Shown piece by piece: positions 33,063 to 42,220 of a stretch of 64,000 nt of DNA (position 1 is the stretch's first letter; each line of letters opens with the position of its first letter). The stretch covers positions 1-64,000 of the forward strand of contig CBDFHW010000005.1 of the NCBI GenBank assembly GCA_965247815.1. Direction: 5' to 3'. The stretch comes from CBDAQA01 sp965247815. Its GTDB lineage: Bacteria > Planctomycetota > Phycisphaerae > Tepidisphaerales > Tepidisphaeraceae. The notes beneath the pieces were generated by a model, which was not told where the DNA came from, searched no databases, and saw only the letters and a list, made by a program, of their open reading frames with translations. Made by a program: the position numbers and the translations under genes.

Positions 33063-33076
33063 GCCCCCCGGGCCAC

Positions 33077-34780
33077 CTATGCTGTCACCCGATACACTTC
33101 GTCCAGCGTCGTCACCCCGGCCTTGACCTTCTCGACGCCGTCGGCGCGGAGGGGTTTCATGCCCAGGCGCTTGGCATGTTCTCGCAGCTCATTCAGCGGG
33201 GCGCCCTGGCTGATGCGTTCGACCATTTGGTCGTCGGGCACGAGTAGTTCGTAGATTCCCACCCGCCCGGCGTAGCCCAGATTGCGGCACCGGGGGCAAC
33301 CCTTGGGTTTGTACAAAGTCTCGACCGGGCCGACGATTTTTTCGATCTGCCGCTTCTCGTTCACGCTCGGTTTGTAGGACTCCCGGCAAGCCTGGCAGAG
33401 CTTTCGGACCAGCCGCTGGGCGAGCACCCCGCCGACTGTCGCGCCGACCAGGTACGGCTCGATGCCGAGGTTGTACAACCGGGTAAACGAGCTGGGCGCG
33501 TCATTGGTGTGCAGGCTGGAGAGCACGAGGTGCCCGGTCAGCGCCGCCTGCGTGGCGAGGCGGGCGGTCTCGGCGTCGCGAATTTCACCGACCATCAAAA
33601 TGTCCGGGTCCTGCCGGAGCAGCGACCTGAGTGCGCCGGGGAACGTGAACCCCGCCTTCTCATTCACCTGAAACTGGTTCACGCCGGCGAGCACGTATTC
33701 CACCGGATCTTCGACGGTGCAGATGTTGACGTCGTCGCGATTGAGTTCGTGCAACGCGGCATACAGCGACGTGCTTTTCCCACTGCCGGTCGGGCCGGTG
33801 ACCAGCAGAATGCCGTTGGGCAACGCGATCAATTTCCGCCAGGCTTTGAGCGTGTCGTAGCTGAACCCCAGCTTCTCGAGATGCACCGACGCTTTCTCGT
33901 TGTCGATGATTCGGATGACGACTTTTTCGCCGTGCCGGCCGGGGATCGTGCTCACCCGCAGGTCGATCGGCCGCTTGTCCATCATGACGTGGATGCCGCC
34001 GTCCTGTGGCAACCGCCGCTCGGAAATGTCCAGCCCGGCCATAATTTTGATGCGGCTGGTGACCGCGGCGTGCATCTGCGCCGGCGGGCGGAGCTTCTCG
34101 GTCAACCGGCCGTCGACGCGGTAACGAATCCGCAGCAGGTTGTCGCCCGGTTCGATGTGCACGTCGCTCGCGCCGTCTTTGACAGCGGTGTAAATGCAAT
34201 AGTTCACCAGTTTAATCACCGGTGAATCCCCGGCCGCTTGTTCAAGGTCGGCGATGTCGGCGACCTTCTGCTCGATCAGCTTGAACTGCTGCGGTTCGAC
34301 CTCGTCGATGATGTCGTCGATGACGAACACCTGGTCGTCGGGCAGGTACGCCTGCAACGTGGCCTTGATGTCCCGGCTGGTCGCGGCGACCACCTGCGCG
34401 GGGTGCCCGCCGACCCGTTCAATCTCTTCCAGCAGAAACACGTTGGCCGGTTCGGTGACCGCGACCGTGAGCAGCCCTTCGACCAGAAACAGCGGCAGCA
34501 CCTGGTGTTTTTCGAGGAAGTCCCGGGGCAGGACCGAGATGATTTTCGGGTCGGCCACTTTCGGGCTGATGCGGGCATACGGCACGCCGTACGCCTGCGC
34601 GATCGCCTCGGTGATCTGGTCCTCGGTGCAGAACCGCTGCTCGATGAGAATCTCACCCAGCAGCTTCTGGTGGTTGCTTCGCTTCTGTTCCTCGAGAGCG
34701 CGCTCCAACTGCTCCGCCTGCAGGATCCCACGATCCACAAGGAACTGACCGAGAGGTTTTCGCTCTAACGTAGCTGGCAT
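33077..34780 (-). CDS. gspE: Type II secretion/type IV pilus assembly ATPase GspE/PilB
   Basis: A 567-residue ATPase with an N-terminal MshEN-type domain (~1-150; LGQFLVDRGIL, LGEILIEQRF), then the core: Walker A GPTGSGKST (329-337), ASDVHIEPGDNLLRIRYRVD, the Asp box, Walker B-type DPDILMVGEIRDAETA (391-406), His box TGHLVLSSLHTNDA, and a tetracysteine zinc site (Cys462, Cys465, Cys495, Cys498). All residues needed for activity are present. It powers extension of a pilus or pseudopilus. No Shine-Dalgarno is visible; the leader is pyrimidine-rich (CTCCCCCCTCCCCC), and a repetitive hairpin lies upstream. Confidence 0.92.
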   Translation of the reverse strand: MPATLERKPLGQFLVDRGILQAEQLERALEEQKRSNHQKLLGEILIEQRFCTEDQITEAIAQAYGVPYARISPKVADPKIISVLPRDFLEKHQVLPLFLVEGLLTVAVTEPANVFLLEEIERVGGHPAQVVAATSRDIKATLQAYLPDDQVFVIDDIIDEVEPQQFKLIEQKVADIADLEQAAGDSPVIKLVNYCIYTAVKDGASDVHIEPGDNLLRIRYRVDGRLTEKLRPPAQMHAAVTSRIKIMAGLDISERRLPQDGGIHVMMDKRPIDLRVSTIPGRHGEKVVIRIIDNEKASVHLEKLGFSYDTLKAWRKLIALPNGILLVTGPTGSGKSTSLYAALHELNRDDVNICTVEDPVEYVLAGVNQFQVNEKAGFTFPGALRSLLRQDPDILMVGEIRDAETARLATQAALTGHLVLSSLHTNDAPSSFTRLYNLGIEPYLVGATVGGVLAQRLVRKLCQACRESYKPSVNEKRQIEKIVGPVETLYKPKGCPRCRNLGYAGRVGIYELLVPDDQMVERISQGAPLNELREHAKRLGMKPLRADGVEKVKAGVTTLDEVYRVTA

Positions 34781-34796
34781 GGGGGAGGGGGGAGGA

Positions 34797-34936
34797 AAGT
34801 TGTTAGTTGTTAGTTGTTAGTTGTTAGTTGTTAGTTGTTAGTTGTTAGTTGGTAGTTGGTAGTTGGTAGTGGGAAATTAAGGATCGACAGTGCATTTTTT
34901 CCGCCTTCTTACTAACAACTAACAACTAATAACTAA
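34797..34936. repeat. Heptamer tandem repeat with inverted copies
   Basis: About nine tandem GTTGTTA / GTTAGTT units (34801-34869) are followed, after 40 bp, by the reverse complement ACTAACAACTAACAACTAAT (34910 onward), so the transcript can fold into a long A/U-rich hairpin. It fills the gap between the STAS gene (start 35290, stop 34952) and gspE (start 34780). Confidence 0.9.
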
Positions 34937-34951
34937 CAACCTTTCTCTCCA

Positions 34952-35290
34952 CTATCTCATCGACTTCAACGCACTGGGCACATCCACGGCGATCTCGAAA
35001 CGTTTACTGAGGCGCGTGACTTCTAGAATCTTCCTGATGCCGTCGTCGGCGGCGGCCAGCTTGAACTGGCCGAACAGGTCTTCGCACCGCCGCTTGATCC
35101 AGAGGACCGCTTCCAGGCCTTCGCTGTCGATGAACGACGCTTTTTCCATGTCGACCACGAAGTCGGCGACCTGCCGCTGCGTGATCGTTTCTTCCGCGGC
35201 CTTGCGGGCGGCGGCGACGTCTTCGCCGGCGAAGTCGCCGGTCAACGTCAACACGCAGATGCCGTCGTATTCGTCCAGTTTGACCGCCAT
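34952..35290 (-). CDS. STAS-domain protein, anti-sigma-factor-antagonist-like
   Basis: ATG 35290 lies 2 bp after the HD-GYP stop, so translation is coupled. The 112-residue product is a single STAS domain: EYDGICVLTLTGDFAGEDVA, VADFVVDMEKASFIDSEGLE (with the Ser of the SpoIIAA-type D-S-x-G-x-x loop at about residue 64), LFGQFKLAAADDGIRKILEV and a closing helix. In known systems this serine is phosphorylated by an anti-sigma-like kinase. A matching kinase gene is not adjacent, so its partner is unknown. Confidence 0.85.
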   Translation of the reverse strand: MAVKLDEYDGICVLTLTGDFAGEDVAAARKAAEETITQRQVADFVVDMEKASFIDSEGLEAVLWIKRRCEDLFGQFKLAAADDGIRKILEVTRLSKRFEIAVDVPSALKSMR

Positions 35291-35292
35291 GA

Positions 35293-37029
35293 TCAGGCCG
35301 CCTTTCCGGGGAGCAGCGTCGGCATGGTGACCGGTGCGATCGTGCCGATGTTGCGAAGCTCGGGTCGCGCGGCGACTTCCTGCTGGCGGAGCATGTCGCG
35401 GAAAATGTCCAGAGGGATCCGCAGGAACGCCTCGGTCAGAGCCGGGTCGAACTGCGTCCCGCTGCACCGGCGGATGTCCGCCAGCGCCACTTCCAACGGC
35501 AGCGCCTTGCGGTACGTTCGCGTGCTGGTCATCGCGTCGAAACAGTCGGCCAGGCAGATGATTCGACCCATGATCGGGATCGCCTGCCCGTTCAAACCGT
35601 CGGGATATCCCCGGCCGTCGTACCGCTCGTGATGGTGCAGCACGCCGGGGATGATGTCTTGAATCTGTTTGACGTCGTGCAGGATTCTCGCCCCGATGGC
35701 CGGGTGCTTTTTCATCTGCTCGAACTCTTCGGACGTGAGCCGGCCCGGCTTCTGCAGGACCGCCTCGGGCACGCCGATCTTGCCGACGTCGTGCAACAGC
35801 CCGGCCATGTAGATCCGCTCGACGAGCGCTTCCTCCAGCCCGGCTTCTTTCGCGCACAGCTTGCTGAGCAGCGCGACCCGTTCGCTGTGACCGCAGGTGT
35901 AGGCGTCCTTGGCGTCGACCGCGCTGGTCAGGCTGTGCAGCAGTCCCATCATCAGCCCGTGCACGTCTTCGAACAGCACCGCGTTTTCCAGATAGATCGC
36001 CGACTCGTTCGCGATCGAGTTCAACAGCTTGCTGTCGACCGAGTCGAAATCGCCCTGGTCTTTGTCGATGCAGAACAGCACGCCGAGCACCTGCTCGCCC
36101 CGCTGCAACGGGACCGCGAGCAATCGCCGGGAATAATCCGCGAGCCAGCCGAACGCCTTGTCGGTGTGGAGGTCGTTGATCAGCAGCGACGTCTTCCGGC
36201 GGTTCATCCAGACCAGCAGTTCGCGAGACAGCCGAACGACGCTGTCGGGCGGGAGGGTGGTCGGTCCGTACATGACCGGTTCCTGCCCGAGCCTGTCCCC
36301 GGCCCGCAGCGCGACGCCCATCGCGCGGACGCCCATGACTTCGATCGAATCCAGGCACGCCTGTTTGAAAAAGTCCGCCGGTCGCCGGCTCAGCCGCATG
36401 CCGCCGCTGATCTGGTAGATCAGGCTTAATTCTTCGTACGTGTTGGTCAGCTGCGACGAGATGCTGGTCAGTTCGTGTTCCAGGCTGTGGAGGCGGACCT
36501 GGTCGCGGACGATCGCCAGTAGAAGCTTTGCCTGCCGTTGAATCGCCTCGGGGGTGTACCCGGGGAGTTCGTCGGCATTGGGTTTCAACCACGCGCCGTC
36601 GACGCCGATGCGCCCGCAGACGTCGGTCATCTCGGGAGTCGATTCGAACGCCGCTGTCTTACCGGCCAACACCAACACGCCGGTGAGATGACGACGCTCG
36701 ACGTAAGGCGACCCCGCGAGCGTGATGCCGGGCAGCACGTCCCAGACGGTGATCGGAGACGCGGTCGTCAAGCCCAGAAGCGAGGACCGCAAAGCGGATT
36801 CACCGCCGTTGTCGGATTGAACTTGTGGAAGCACGTACCGCCCGAACAGCGGCGGTGCCGACGCGTCATGCCAGGCGACTGTGCCGTCGGGCCTCAGCAG
36901 CATCAGGCACAACCCGCCGGGCCGAAACCGGCCGGCGAGGTTCTCCAACAGCGCCACCGTGGTGGCGGAGATCGGCGCGGGCCCTGCCGGGCCTGTCGCG
37001 GATTCGATTGCGGTTGGAGACGTATTCAT
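35293..37029 (-). CDS. GAF and HD-GYP domain protein, c-di-GMP phosphodiesterase
   Basis: The 578-residue protein has an N-terminal sensory region (~1-140), a linker helix (160-215), a GAF domain (~215-350; LLINDLHTDKAFGWLADYSR, LLAVPLQRGEQVLGVLFC) and a C-terminal HD-GYP domain (~360-535). The HD-GYP signature is complete: HSER (381), LLHDVGKIGVPEAVLQKPG with HD at 413-414, KHPAIGARIL, and HHHERYDGRGYPDGLNG with GYP at 474-476. It is therefore expected to hydrolyse cyclic di-GMP. No membrane span is evident, so the sensor is cytoplasmic. It lies between a response regulator and a STAS gene in the pilus locus, suggesting c-di-GMP control of the machine. Confidence 0.9.
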   Translation of the reverse strand: MNTSPTAIESATGPAGPAPISATTVALLENLAGRFRPGGLCLMLLRPDGTVAWHDASAPPLFGRYVLPQVQSDNGGESALRSSLLGLTTASPITVWDVLPGITLAGSPYVERRHLTGVLVLAGKTAAFESTPEMTDVCGRIGVDGAWLKPNADELPGYTPEAIQRQAKLLLAIVRDQVRLHSLEHELTSISSQLTNTYEELSLIYQISGGMRLSRRPADFFKQACLDSIEVMGVRAMGVALRAGDRLGQEPVMYGPTTLPPDSVVRLSRELLVWMNRRKTSLLINDLHTDKAFGWLADYSRRLLAVPLQRGEQVLGVLFCIDKDQGDFDSVDSKLLNSIANESAIYLENAVLFEDVHGLMMGLLHSLTSAVDAKDAYTCGHSERVALLSKLCAKEAGLEEALVERIYMAGLLHDVGKIGVPEAVLQKPGRLTSEEFEQMKKHPAIGARILHDVKQIQDIIPGVLHHHERYDGRGYPDGLNGQAIPIMGRIICLADCFDAMTSTRTYRKALPLEVALADIRRCSGTQFDPALTEAFLRIPLDIFRDMLRQQEVAARPELRNIGTIAPVTMPTLLPGKAA

Positions 37030-37069
37030 AACAAATTCGATCGGACCGTCACTCGATCACAGCTTCGGC

Positions 37070-37462
37070 TTAGGCTGCTTCGGACATCACGCCCAGCATT
37101 TCATTCACGGCCGACAGCAGTTGCCGGGGGCTGAACGGTTTGCTGATCATCCGGAGGATGCCGCTGTTTTCGGTGTCAGACGGCTCCAGGCAGTAGCCCC
37201 GGGCGGTCAGCATGATGGTCGGAATGCCGCAGGTCGCGGGGTTCGCCCGCAACCGCTGGCAGAGCTCGAGCCCCGACAGCTGCGGCATGTGGTAATCGGT
37301 GATCAACAAATCCGGCCGTTGCGCCGTCGCGATCTCCAGCGCTTCCTGCCCGTCGGCCGCGGTGGCGACCGTGTACCCGGCGTTGGTCAGTTTCAGCGAG
37401 ACGACGTTCAGAATGTGTGACTCGTCGTCGGCTACCAGAATCGTTTTTGTGTTCGCAGACAT
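37070..37462 (-). CDS. Single-domain response regulator (receiver)
   Basis: A 130-residue CheY-like receiver with all key residues: acidic pair Asp12-Asp13 (VADDE), phospho-acceptor Asp56 in LLITDYHMPQLSG, Thr86 in IMLTARG, and Lys108 in MISKPFSPRQ. There is no output domain, so it should signal through a partner, probably the neighbouring kinase upstream or the HD-GYP protein immediately downstream. Start ATG 37462; gap to the kinase gene 43 bp. Confidence 0.9.
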   Translation of the reverse strand: MSANTKTILVADDESHILNVVSLKLTNAGYTVATAADGQEALEIATAQRPDLLITDYHMPQLSGLELCQRLRANPATCGIPTIMLTARGYCLEPSDTENSGILRMISKPFSPRQLLSAVNEMLGVMSEAA

Positions 37463-37505
37463 CTTTTATCTCCGTCCTGTTACGTCAGTCCTGTCCGTCG
37501 TCGGT

Positions 37506-38987
37506 TCAATCGCTGAGAGTCAGTTCGAAACCGAAGCAGCTTCCTTTGCCGACGCTGCTCTCGACGAACATCCGGCCCTTGTGCACCGACTCGACGATGT
37601 GCTTCACCAGCGACAGGCCCAGGCCCGTGCCTTTGGCCATGTGGTTGTTCGCCTCGGCCCTGTAAAACTTATCGAACACAAACGGCAGGTCCTTGGGTGG
37701 AATTCCCACGCCCGTGTCGTGTATGCGGGTAATGACGGTTTTCTTGGCCTCGTCGACCGTGTTTTCGACCGTAATGGTGCCATTCTCGGGCGTGTACTTC
37801 ACCGCGTTGCTCAGCAGGTTCAGCACCGCCTGGTACAGCATGTCCTTGTCGGCGATGGTCTGATAAAAAATCGGCGTCAGCTTCTCGATCACCTTGATCG
37901 ACTTGGTCTTCGCCTGCGGGTTGATCACGTCGATGGCCTCTTTCAGAATCACGGCCATGCTCTGCGGTTGCTTGCTGATCTTGACCAGCCCCGACTCGAT
38001 CCGCGAGATGTTCAGAATGTTGTCGATCAGCCGGCCCAGCCGGTTCGATTCGTTGGAGATCACGTCGTAGAACTCGCGGCGGGTCCGCTCGTCGTCGGCC
38101 TCGCCGTCGATGAGCATCTCGACGTACGCCTTGATGCTCGCCAGCGGGGTTCTCAATTCGTGGCTGACGTTGGACACGAAGTCGTTTTTCATCTCCGCGA
38201 CTTCCTTCTCGCGGGTCATGTCGTGCAACACGGCGACCACGCCGGCGCTGTGCTCGCTGTGTTTGTGCAGCGCAACCCCGTCACGGGCGGCGGCTTCCTC
38301 GCCGAGGTTCGCGACGCACGACAGCGTGACCTTGAACACCCGCTCGCCCAGCGGCGTGCGGACTTGGTGCTCGACGATCCGCCGGCCGGTCCGGCTGTTG
38401 CTCTGCCGCATTTCGCGGATCAGCGCGATCATCTTCTCGTCTTTCAACACGCTCTCGACCGGTGCCCGGTCCGAAGCGGCCAGTTCGAAGTTGAACGTTC
38501 GCGCGGCCGACTCGTTGGCCAGCACCAGTTCGTCGAACGGGTCGGTTACGAGCACGCCGTCAGAGATGCTGTAGATAATCGCCTCGGCGTGATGGCGTTC
38601 GGCGGTCGCGACCTTCAGCTGTATTTCCAGTTCCTTCACTTCCAACCGCGCCCGGGAGACCGCGGCTTCGGCCAAGTCGATCACTTCATTGACCGACCCG
38701 GCGACCTCGCCGAACGTGCCCTGCGCCCGGTCGACCCTTGTCAGCTTTCCGTCCCCGACGGCGGCCTTCAGTTGCAGCAGCAACTTTGCGGTCGTGCGTT
38801 GCTGCAACACCAGCGGCGCGATCGCGACCGCCGCGGCGACGACGAAACAGCCGACGGCGCAAAAGTTCAGCGCCGTCCATCGGTGCCCCAGGCCGGCGAG
38901 CCCCCCCGTGTCGCCGGCCAGCATCACGAGCCCGCCGAGCAGAAGGCAGACGATGACCGCGATGATAATGTTCGCTCGGTTCAGCAT
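37506..38987 (-). CDS. Sensor histidine kinase, membrane-bound, PAS-containing
   Basis: The 493-residue protein has two N-terminal membrane spans (about 6-25 and 40-61), a HAMP-like linker and coiled coil (~62-130), a PAS domain (~133-255; YSISDGVLVTDPFDELVLAN) and a HisKA dimerisation helix with phospho-His276 in NVSHELRTPLASIK. A HATPase_c domain follows, with N-box NLLSNAVKYTPENG, G1 DTGVGIPPKD, F-box FDKFYRA and G2 GTGLGLSLVKHIVES. The short (~14-residue) loop between the spans suggests it senses membrane or cytoplasmic cues rather than a periplasmic ligand. Cognate regulator probably the next gene. Confidence 0.92.
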   Translation of the reverse strand: MLNRANIIIAVIVCLLLGGLVMLAGDTGGLAGLGHRWTALNFCAVGCFVVAAAVAIAPLVLQQRTTAKLLLQLKAAVGDGKLTRVDRAQGTFGEVAGSVNEVIDLAEAAVSRARLEVKELEIQLKVATAERHHAEAIIYSISDGVLVTDPFDELVLANESAARTFNFELAASDRAPVESVLKDEKMIALIREMRQSNSRTGRRIVEHQVRTPLGERVFKVTLSCVANLGEEAAARDGVALHKHSEHSAGVVAVLHDMTREKEVAEMKNDFVSNVSHELRTPLASIKAYVEMLIDGEADDERTRREFYDVISNESNRLGRLIDNILNISRIESGLVKISKQPQSMAVILKEAIDVINPQAKTKSIKVIEKLTPIFYQTIADKDMLYQAVLNLLSNAVKYTPENGTITVENTVDEAKKTVITRIHDTGVGIPPKDLPFVFDKFYRAEANNHMAKGTGLGLSLVKHIVESVHKGRMFVESSVGKGSCFGFELTLSD

Positions 38988-39042
38988 GTTCGTTCTTCGT
39001 TCACCGGCCCACGCAGTCGTGGCCGGAAGACAACTTCATTTC

Positions 39043-40227
39043 TCAATCGCCGCGGGCCACGCCGCTCATTAATTGATTCGCCAGTGGATCGGTCGGGTTC
39101 AGACGCAGCGCTCTGCTGTAACATTCATTCGCCTGGTCCGGGTGACCCATCTTGCTCAGCACACAGCCTTGCAGGCACAGGCTCACGGTGTCGGATTCGT
39201 CCAGTTCGCACGCCTGCCGGAACGCCGCGAGCGCGGCCGGCAGTTGCCGTTCACGCATTCGCACGTAACCCAGAAGGCAGGCGCCGTCGGCACTCTTGCC
39301 GTCGAGCGAGATCGCGCGGTGGGCCGCGATTTCGGCCCCACGAAGGTCGTCCAGTTGCACGTCGGCCCGGCCCAGGTTAAGCCAATACTTGACGCAGTTC
39401 GGTTGCAGCGTGGTCGCCGATTCGAAACTCGTCCGCGCCGCCCGCAGGTCGCCCATGGCGAGCCGGCATTCCCCCGCGGCGGCGAGCACGTCGGCGCGGT
39501 TCACATACGCCGGGTCACGGGACAACCGGTCGAACAGTTCGACCGCGTCGGGGTATTGTTTCGCCTTGAGCATCGCGAACGCTAGGTGCTCGCGGACGCC
39601 CTGGTCGTCGGCCGACAGAATGCTCGCCTCACGCAGCATCGCGACCGCGTCGGCATACCGTTTCTGCTGGACCAGCAACTGGCCGATTTCGTCCCGGAGC
39701 ACGCCGCTGTGTTCGAACGCGGGCGTTTTTTCCTGCAGCATCGCCAGCGCATCGGTCGGCTTGTTCAACGACACGAGCATCTCCGACTCGGCCAGCAGAT
39801 AGGCCAATTCCGTCGGCTGCTTAACCGCCGCCTGCGCGTACGCTTCGTACGCTTTCTGCGGTTGCTGCCACCGCTGCAGCACGACGCCGGTGAGGTAATC
39901 TACCTCGGCATTTTTCAGGTCGACCCGGCGGGCTTCGTCGAGGTGCGCGTTCGCCTGCTCGAGCTTGTTCTGTTCGATCGCCAGCTTCGCCGCGAGCAGG
40001 TGCAGCGACGGATTCGCCGGCTCCAGCCGGAGCGCCTGGTCGATCGTCTCCTGGCATTTTTCGAAGTTGCCGTTCTTGTATTGATCGACCGCAAGGCTGG
40101 TCATGACCGACGCCCGGGCGTCGTTCCATTGCTTGTTGGCTTCGACCTTCTGGTTCGGCGTGAGCCCCCCGCCGTTGCAACCAGTGACGGCCAACAAGGC
40201 GGCGAGGATGATGGCTTTGCAGTTCAT
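39043..40227 (-). CDS. TPR-repeat lipoprotein (PilF-like pilotin role possible)
   Basis: ATG 40227 (AGGAAG upstream) opens a lipoprotein signal peptide MNCKAIILAALLAVTGCNGG with lipobox LAVTGC. The 394-residue product then holds about nine TPR units, for example VDQYKNGNFEKCQETIDQAL, AEVDYLTGVVLQRWQQPQKA, LGQLLVQQKRYADAVAMLRE-like and VLSKMGHPDQANECYSRALR. It directly follows the secretin gene. TPR lipoproteins such as PilF/PilW help secretins insert in the outer membrane, which is a reasonable role here by context only. Confidence 0.85.
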   Translation of the reverse strand: MNCKAIILAALLAVTGCNGGGLTPNQKVEANKQWNDARASVMTSLAVDQYKNGNFEKCQETIDQALRLEPANPSLHLLAAKLAIEQNKLEQANAHLDEARRVDLKNAEVDYLTGVVLQRWQQPQKAYEAYAQAAVKQPTELAYLLAESEMLVSLNKPTDALAMLQEKTPAFEHSGVLRDEIGQLLVQQKRYADAVAMLREASILSADDQGVREHLAFAMLKAKQYPDAVELFDRLSRDPAYVNRADVLAAAGECRLAMGDLRAARTSFESATTLQPNCVKYWLNLGRADVQLDDLRGAEIAAHRAISLDGKSADGACLLGYVRMRERQLPAALAAFRQACELDESDTVSLCLQGCVLSKMGHPDQANECYSRALRLNPTDPLANQLMSGVARGD

Positions 40228-40265
40228 GGCTGTTGTCTTCCTGCGTCGGTCGGTCCACACGGCAA

Positions 40266-42218
40266 TCACGGCGTCACCGCCCGCGTGGTGGCGGTGCTAG
40301 ACGGCTCGGGGGTCACCGGCTTTGGCGCGGGGTCGGCCAGCATCGCCCGGGACAGAAAGCTGCGGATCGAGCTGTTGTCCACGTCGCTCACCCGCTGGCC
40401 GCTGACCTTCTGCTTCATCTCGATCGCCTCGAGAAACAGCGGGTTGAGATTCGTCGCCACGTCCAGGTGCCAGAGGATCAGATCCTTATCCGGGTTCGGT
40501 TTGTTCGACTCGGTGACCGCGTTTTCGTACGCCAGCTCGGCGAGCCGTTCGCGGCCGAAGAACATCATTCCCTTGCGGATTCCGACGCGGAGTTCTTCGA
40601 TCCGCTTCTGGTCCTGCTCCGAAACCTTTGCATAGGCCGATTCGTCTTTAATGACGTGCGGCGTCAGCATGATGATGATTTCCTGCCGCTGGCTCTGGTC
40701 CTGCTGTTGCCGGAACAGCACGCCCAGGAACGGGATATTCCCCAGGAACGGCACCTGCCCCCGGCTGGTGGTCGACGTGTCCCGGAACAACCCGCCGATG
40801 ACGATCGTGTGACCGTCTTTCACCATCAAGTTCGCGGTCACTTCGGTGGTGGTCTTGAACGGAAGATTCGCGCTGGTGAGCCCGCCGCTGGAGTCTTCGG
40901 GGTGAATCTCCATGCGGACGTAACCGTCGTCGCCGATGTACGGCCGAAACGCGAGCGTGGTACCCGAGTCCAGGAACTGCACGGTCTGGGTCGACGTGGT
41001 CGAGCTGACGGTGGTCGTCTGATATCCGTCGCTGCGGCCGACGTGCACGTACCCTTTTTGCTTGTCCAGCGACAACACCTTGGGGTTGGCCAGCACGGTC
41101 GTATTGGTGACCGATTCGAGCGCCTGCACGAACAGGCTGACGTTGTTGGTCAGCAGCCCGACCCGCATCCCACCGGGGGGAAGATTGTTGGTGAACGTCG
41201 TCTGCCCGACACCGTACCCGCCGACGCCGGTGTTCGTGCCGGGCGTTTGCAGGTTCCCGCCGGCAGCGCTTTGAATGATCTGCGCCGGGGTCGCAAGGAA
41301 CTGGTCGAACTTCACCCCGCCCATCACGCTGAAGTCGACGCCCAGCGAGTTGTTGTCGCTCAGCGTTGCCGCCAGGATGGTCGCCTCGACGAGAATTTCC
41401 TGAGGCCGTCGGTCGACTTCTTTGATGACCTTGCGGGCCTTTTCCAGGTTTTCGGTGTAGTCAGTGACGACCAGCATGTCTTCGGTCGCATGCGAATTCC
41501 CTCCGGTGTCCCCGCTGCTCGTGCCCGACAGGTCGATGCCGGATTGGGCGGCCGTCGTGACCGCGACCTGCGCCTCGGGGCTGAGCACGGGCTTGATCAT
41601 GCTCGCGGCGTTCGCGGCCGGCGTGTAATACAAATGGAACACTGCCGTGCCGGTCGTCCGCGCGGCCCTGTCCATCTCCGCCAGTTCCTTGGCGGTGTAG
41701 ATGTAGATGAAATTTCCCTTTTCGCGGTAGACGTAACCGTTGGATTGCAGGATCGCGTCGAGCGCTTCCCGGACGGTCACGTTGTACAGATTGGCCGTGA
41801 TCCGGCCGTCGACGTTCCTGCTGGCGATGATGTTCTTCTGCGACTTCAGCGACAGGATGCGGAGCACTTCCAGCAGCCCGGTGTCGTTGACGTGCATTTC
41901 GACCAGCCCGGCGTCGGTGACGTTCACCTGCGTGCTGCTCATGCTGACACCGGCCCGGGCCGGGTCGGGGGTCGCCGGCGCTGCGCCCTGAGCGCCAACA
42001 CCCGGAGTTGAAGGGGCCGCGGGGACAAGGGTATTGGTTGTGTCTACTACGATCGATTTGGACGTGAGTGCCGGGGACGGGCCGTCGATGACCTGAACCG
42101 TGTTGTGCGCGGCGGATTGGTCGTCAGAGATCGCAGCATCGAGCGGGATTGCCCGACCGGAATAAACGGCCACCGCAGCCGCGCAAATCACTCCGAGAAT
42201 TCGGTTCTTCTTCCGCAT
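40266..42218 (-). CDS. gspD: Secretin of the type II secretion/type IV pilus family (GspD/PilQ)
   Basis: ATG 42218, two bases after the stop of the PilP-like gene; the in-frame TTG at 42224 is less likely. The 650-residue product has a signal peptide (RILGVICAAAVAVYSG), a long linker, secretin-TonB/N0-N1 short domains (VNDTGLLEVLRILSLKSQKN, REALDAILQSNGYVYREKGN), a further N domain (VFHLYYTPAANAASMIKPVL; TDYTENLEKARKVIKEVDRR, PQEILVEATILAA) and the secretin core (VLANPKVLSLDKQKGYVHVG, FLDSGTTLAFRPYIGDDGYV, VKDGHTIVIGGLFRD, VPFLGNIPFLGVLFR, IIIMLTPHVI). It forms the outer-membrane channel. After the secretin core a ~115-residue C-terminal extension is unusual and may bind the next gene's lipoprotein. 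Confidence 0.92.
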   Translation of the reverse strand: MRKKNRILGVICAAAVAVYSGRAIPLDAAISDDQSAAHNTVQVIDGPSPALTSKSIVVDTTNTLVPAAPSTPGVGAQGAAPATPDPARAGVSMSSTQVNVTDAGLVEMHVNDTGLLEVLRILSLKSQKNIIASRNVDGRITANLYNVTVREALDAILQSNGYVYREKGNFIYIYTAKELAEMDRAARTTGTAVFHLYYTPAANAASMIKPVLSPEAQVAVTTAAQSGIDLSGTSSGDTGGNSHATEDMLVVTDYTENLEKARKVIKEVDRRPQEILVEATILAATLSDNNSLGVDFSVMGGVKFDQFLATPAQIIQSAAGGNLQTPGTNTGVGGYGVGQTTFTNNLPPGGMRVGLLTNNVSLFVQALESVTNTTVLANPKVLSLDKQKGYVHVGRSDGYQTTTVSSTTSTQTVQFLDSGTTLAFRPYIGDDGYVRMEIHPEDSSGGLTSANLPFKTTTEVTANLMVKDGHTIVIGGLFRDTSTTSRGQVPFLGNIPFLGVLFRQQQDQSQRQEIIIMLTPHVIKDESAYAKVSEQDQKRIEELRVGIRKGMMFFGRERLAELAYENAVTESNKPNPDKDLILWHLDVATNLNPLFLEAIEMKQKVSGQRVSDVDNSSIRSFLSRAMLADPAPKPVTPEPSSTATTRAVTP

Positions 42219-42220
42219 CG

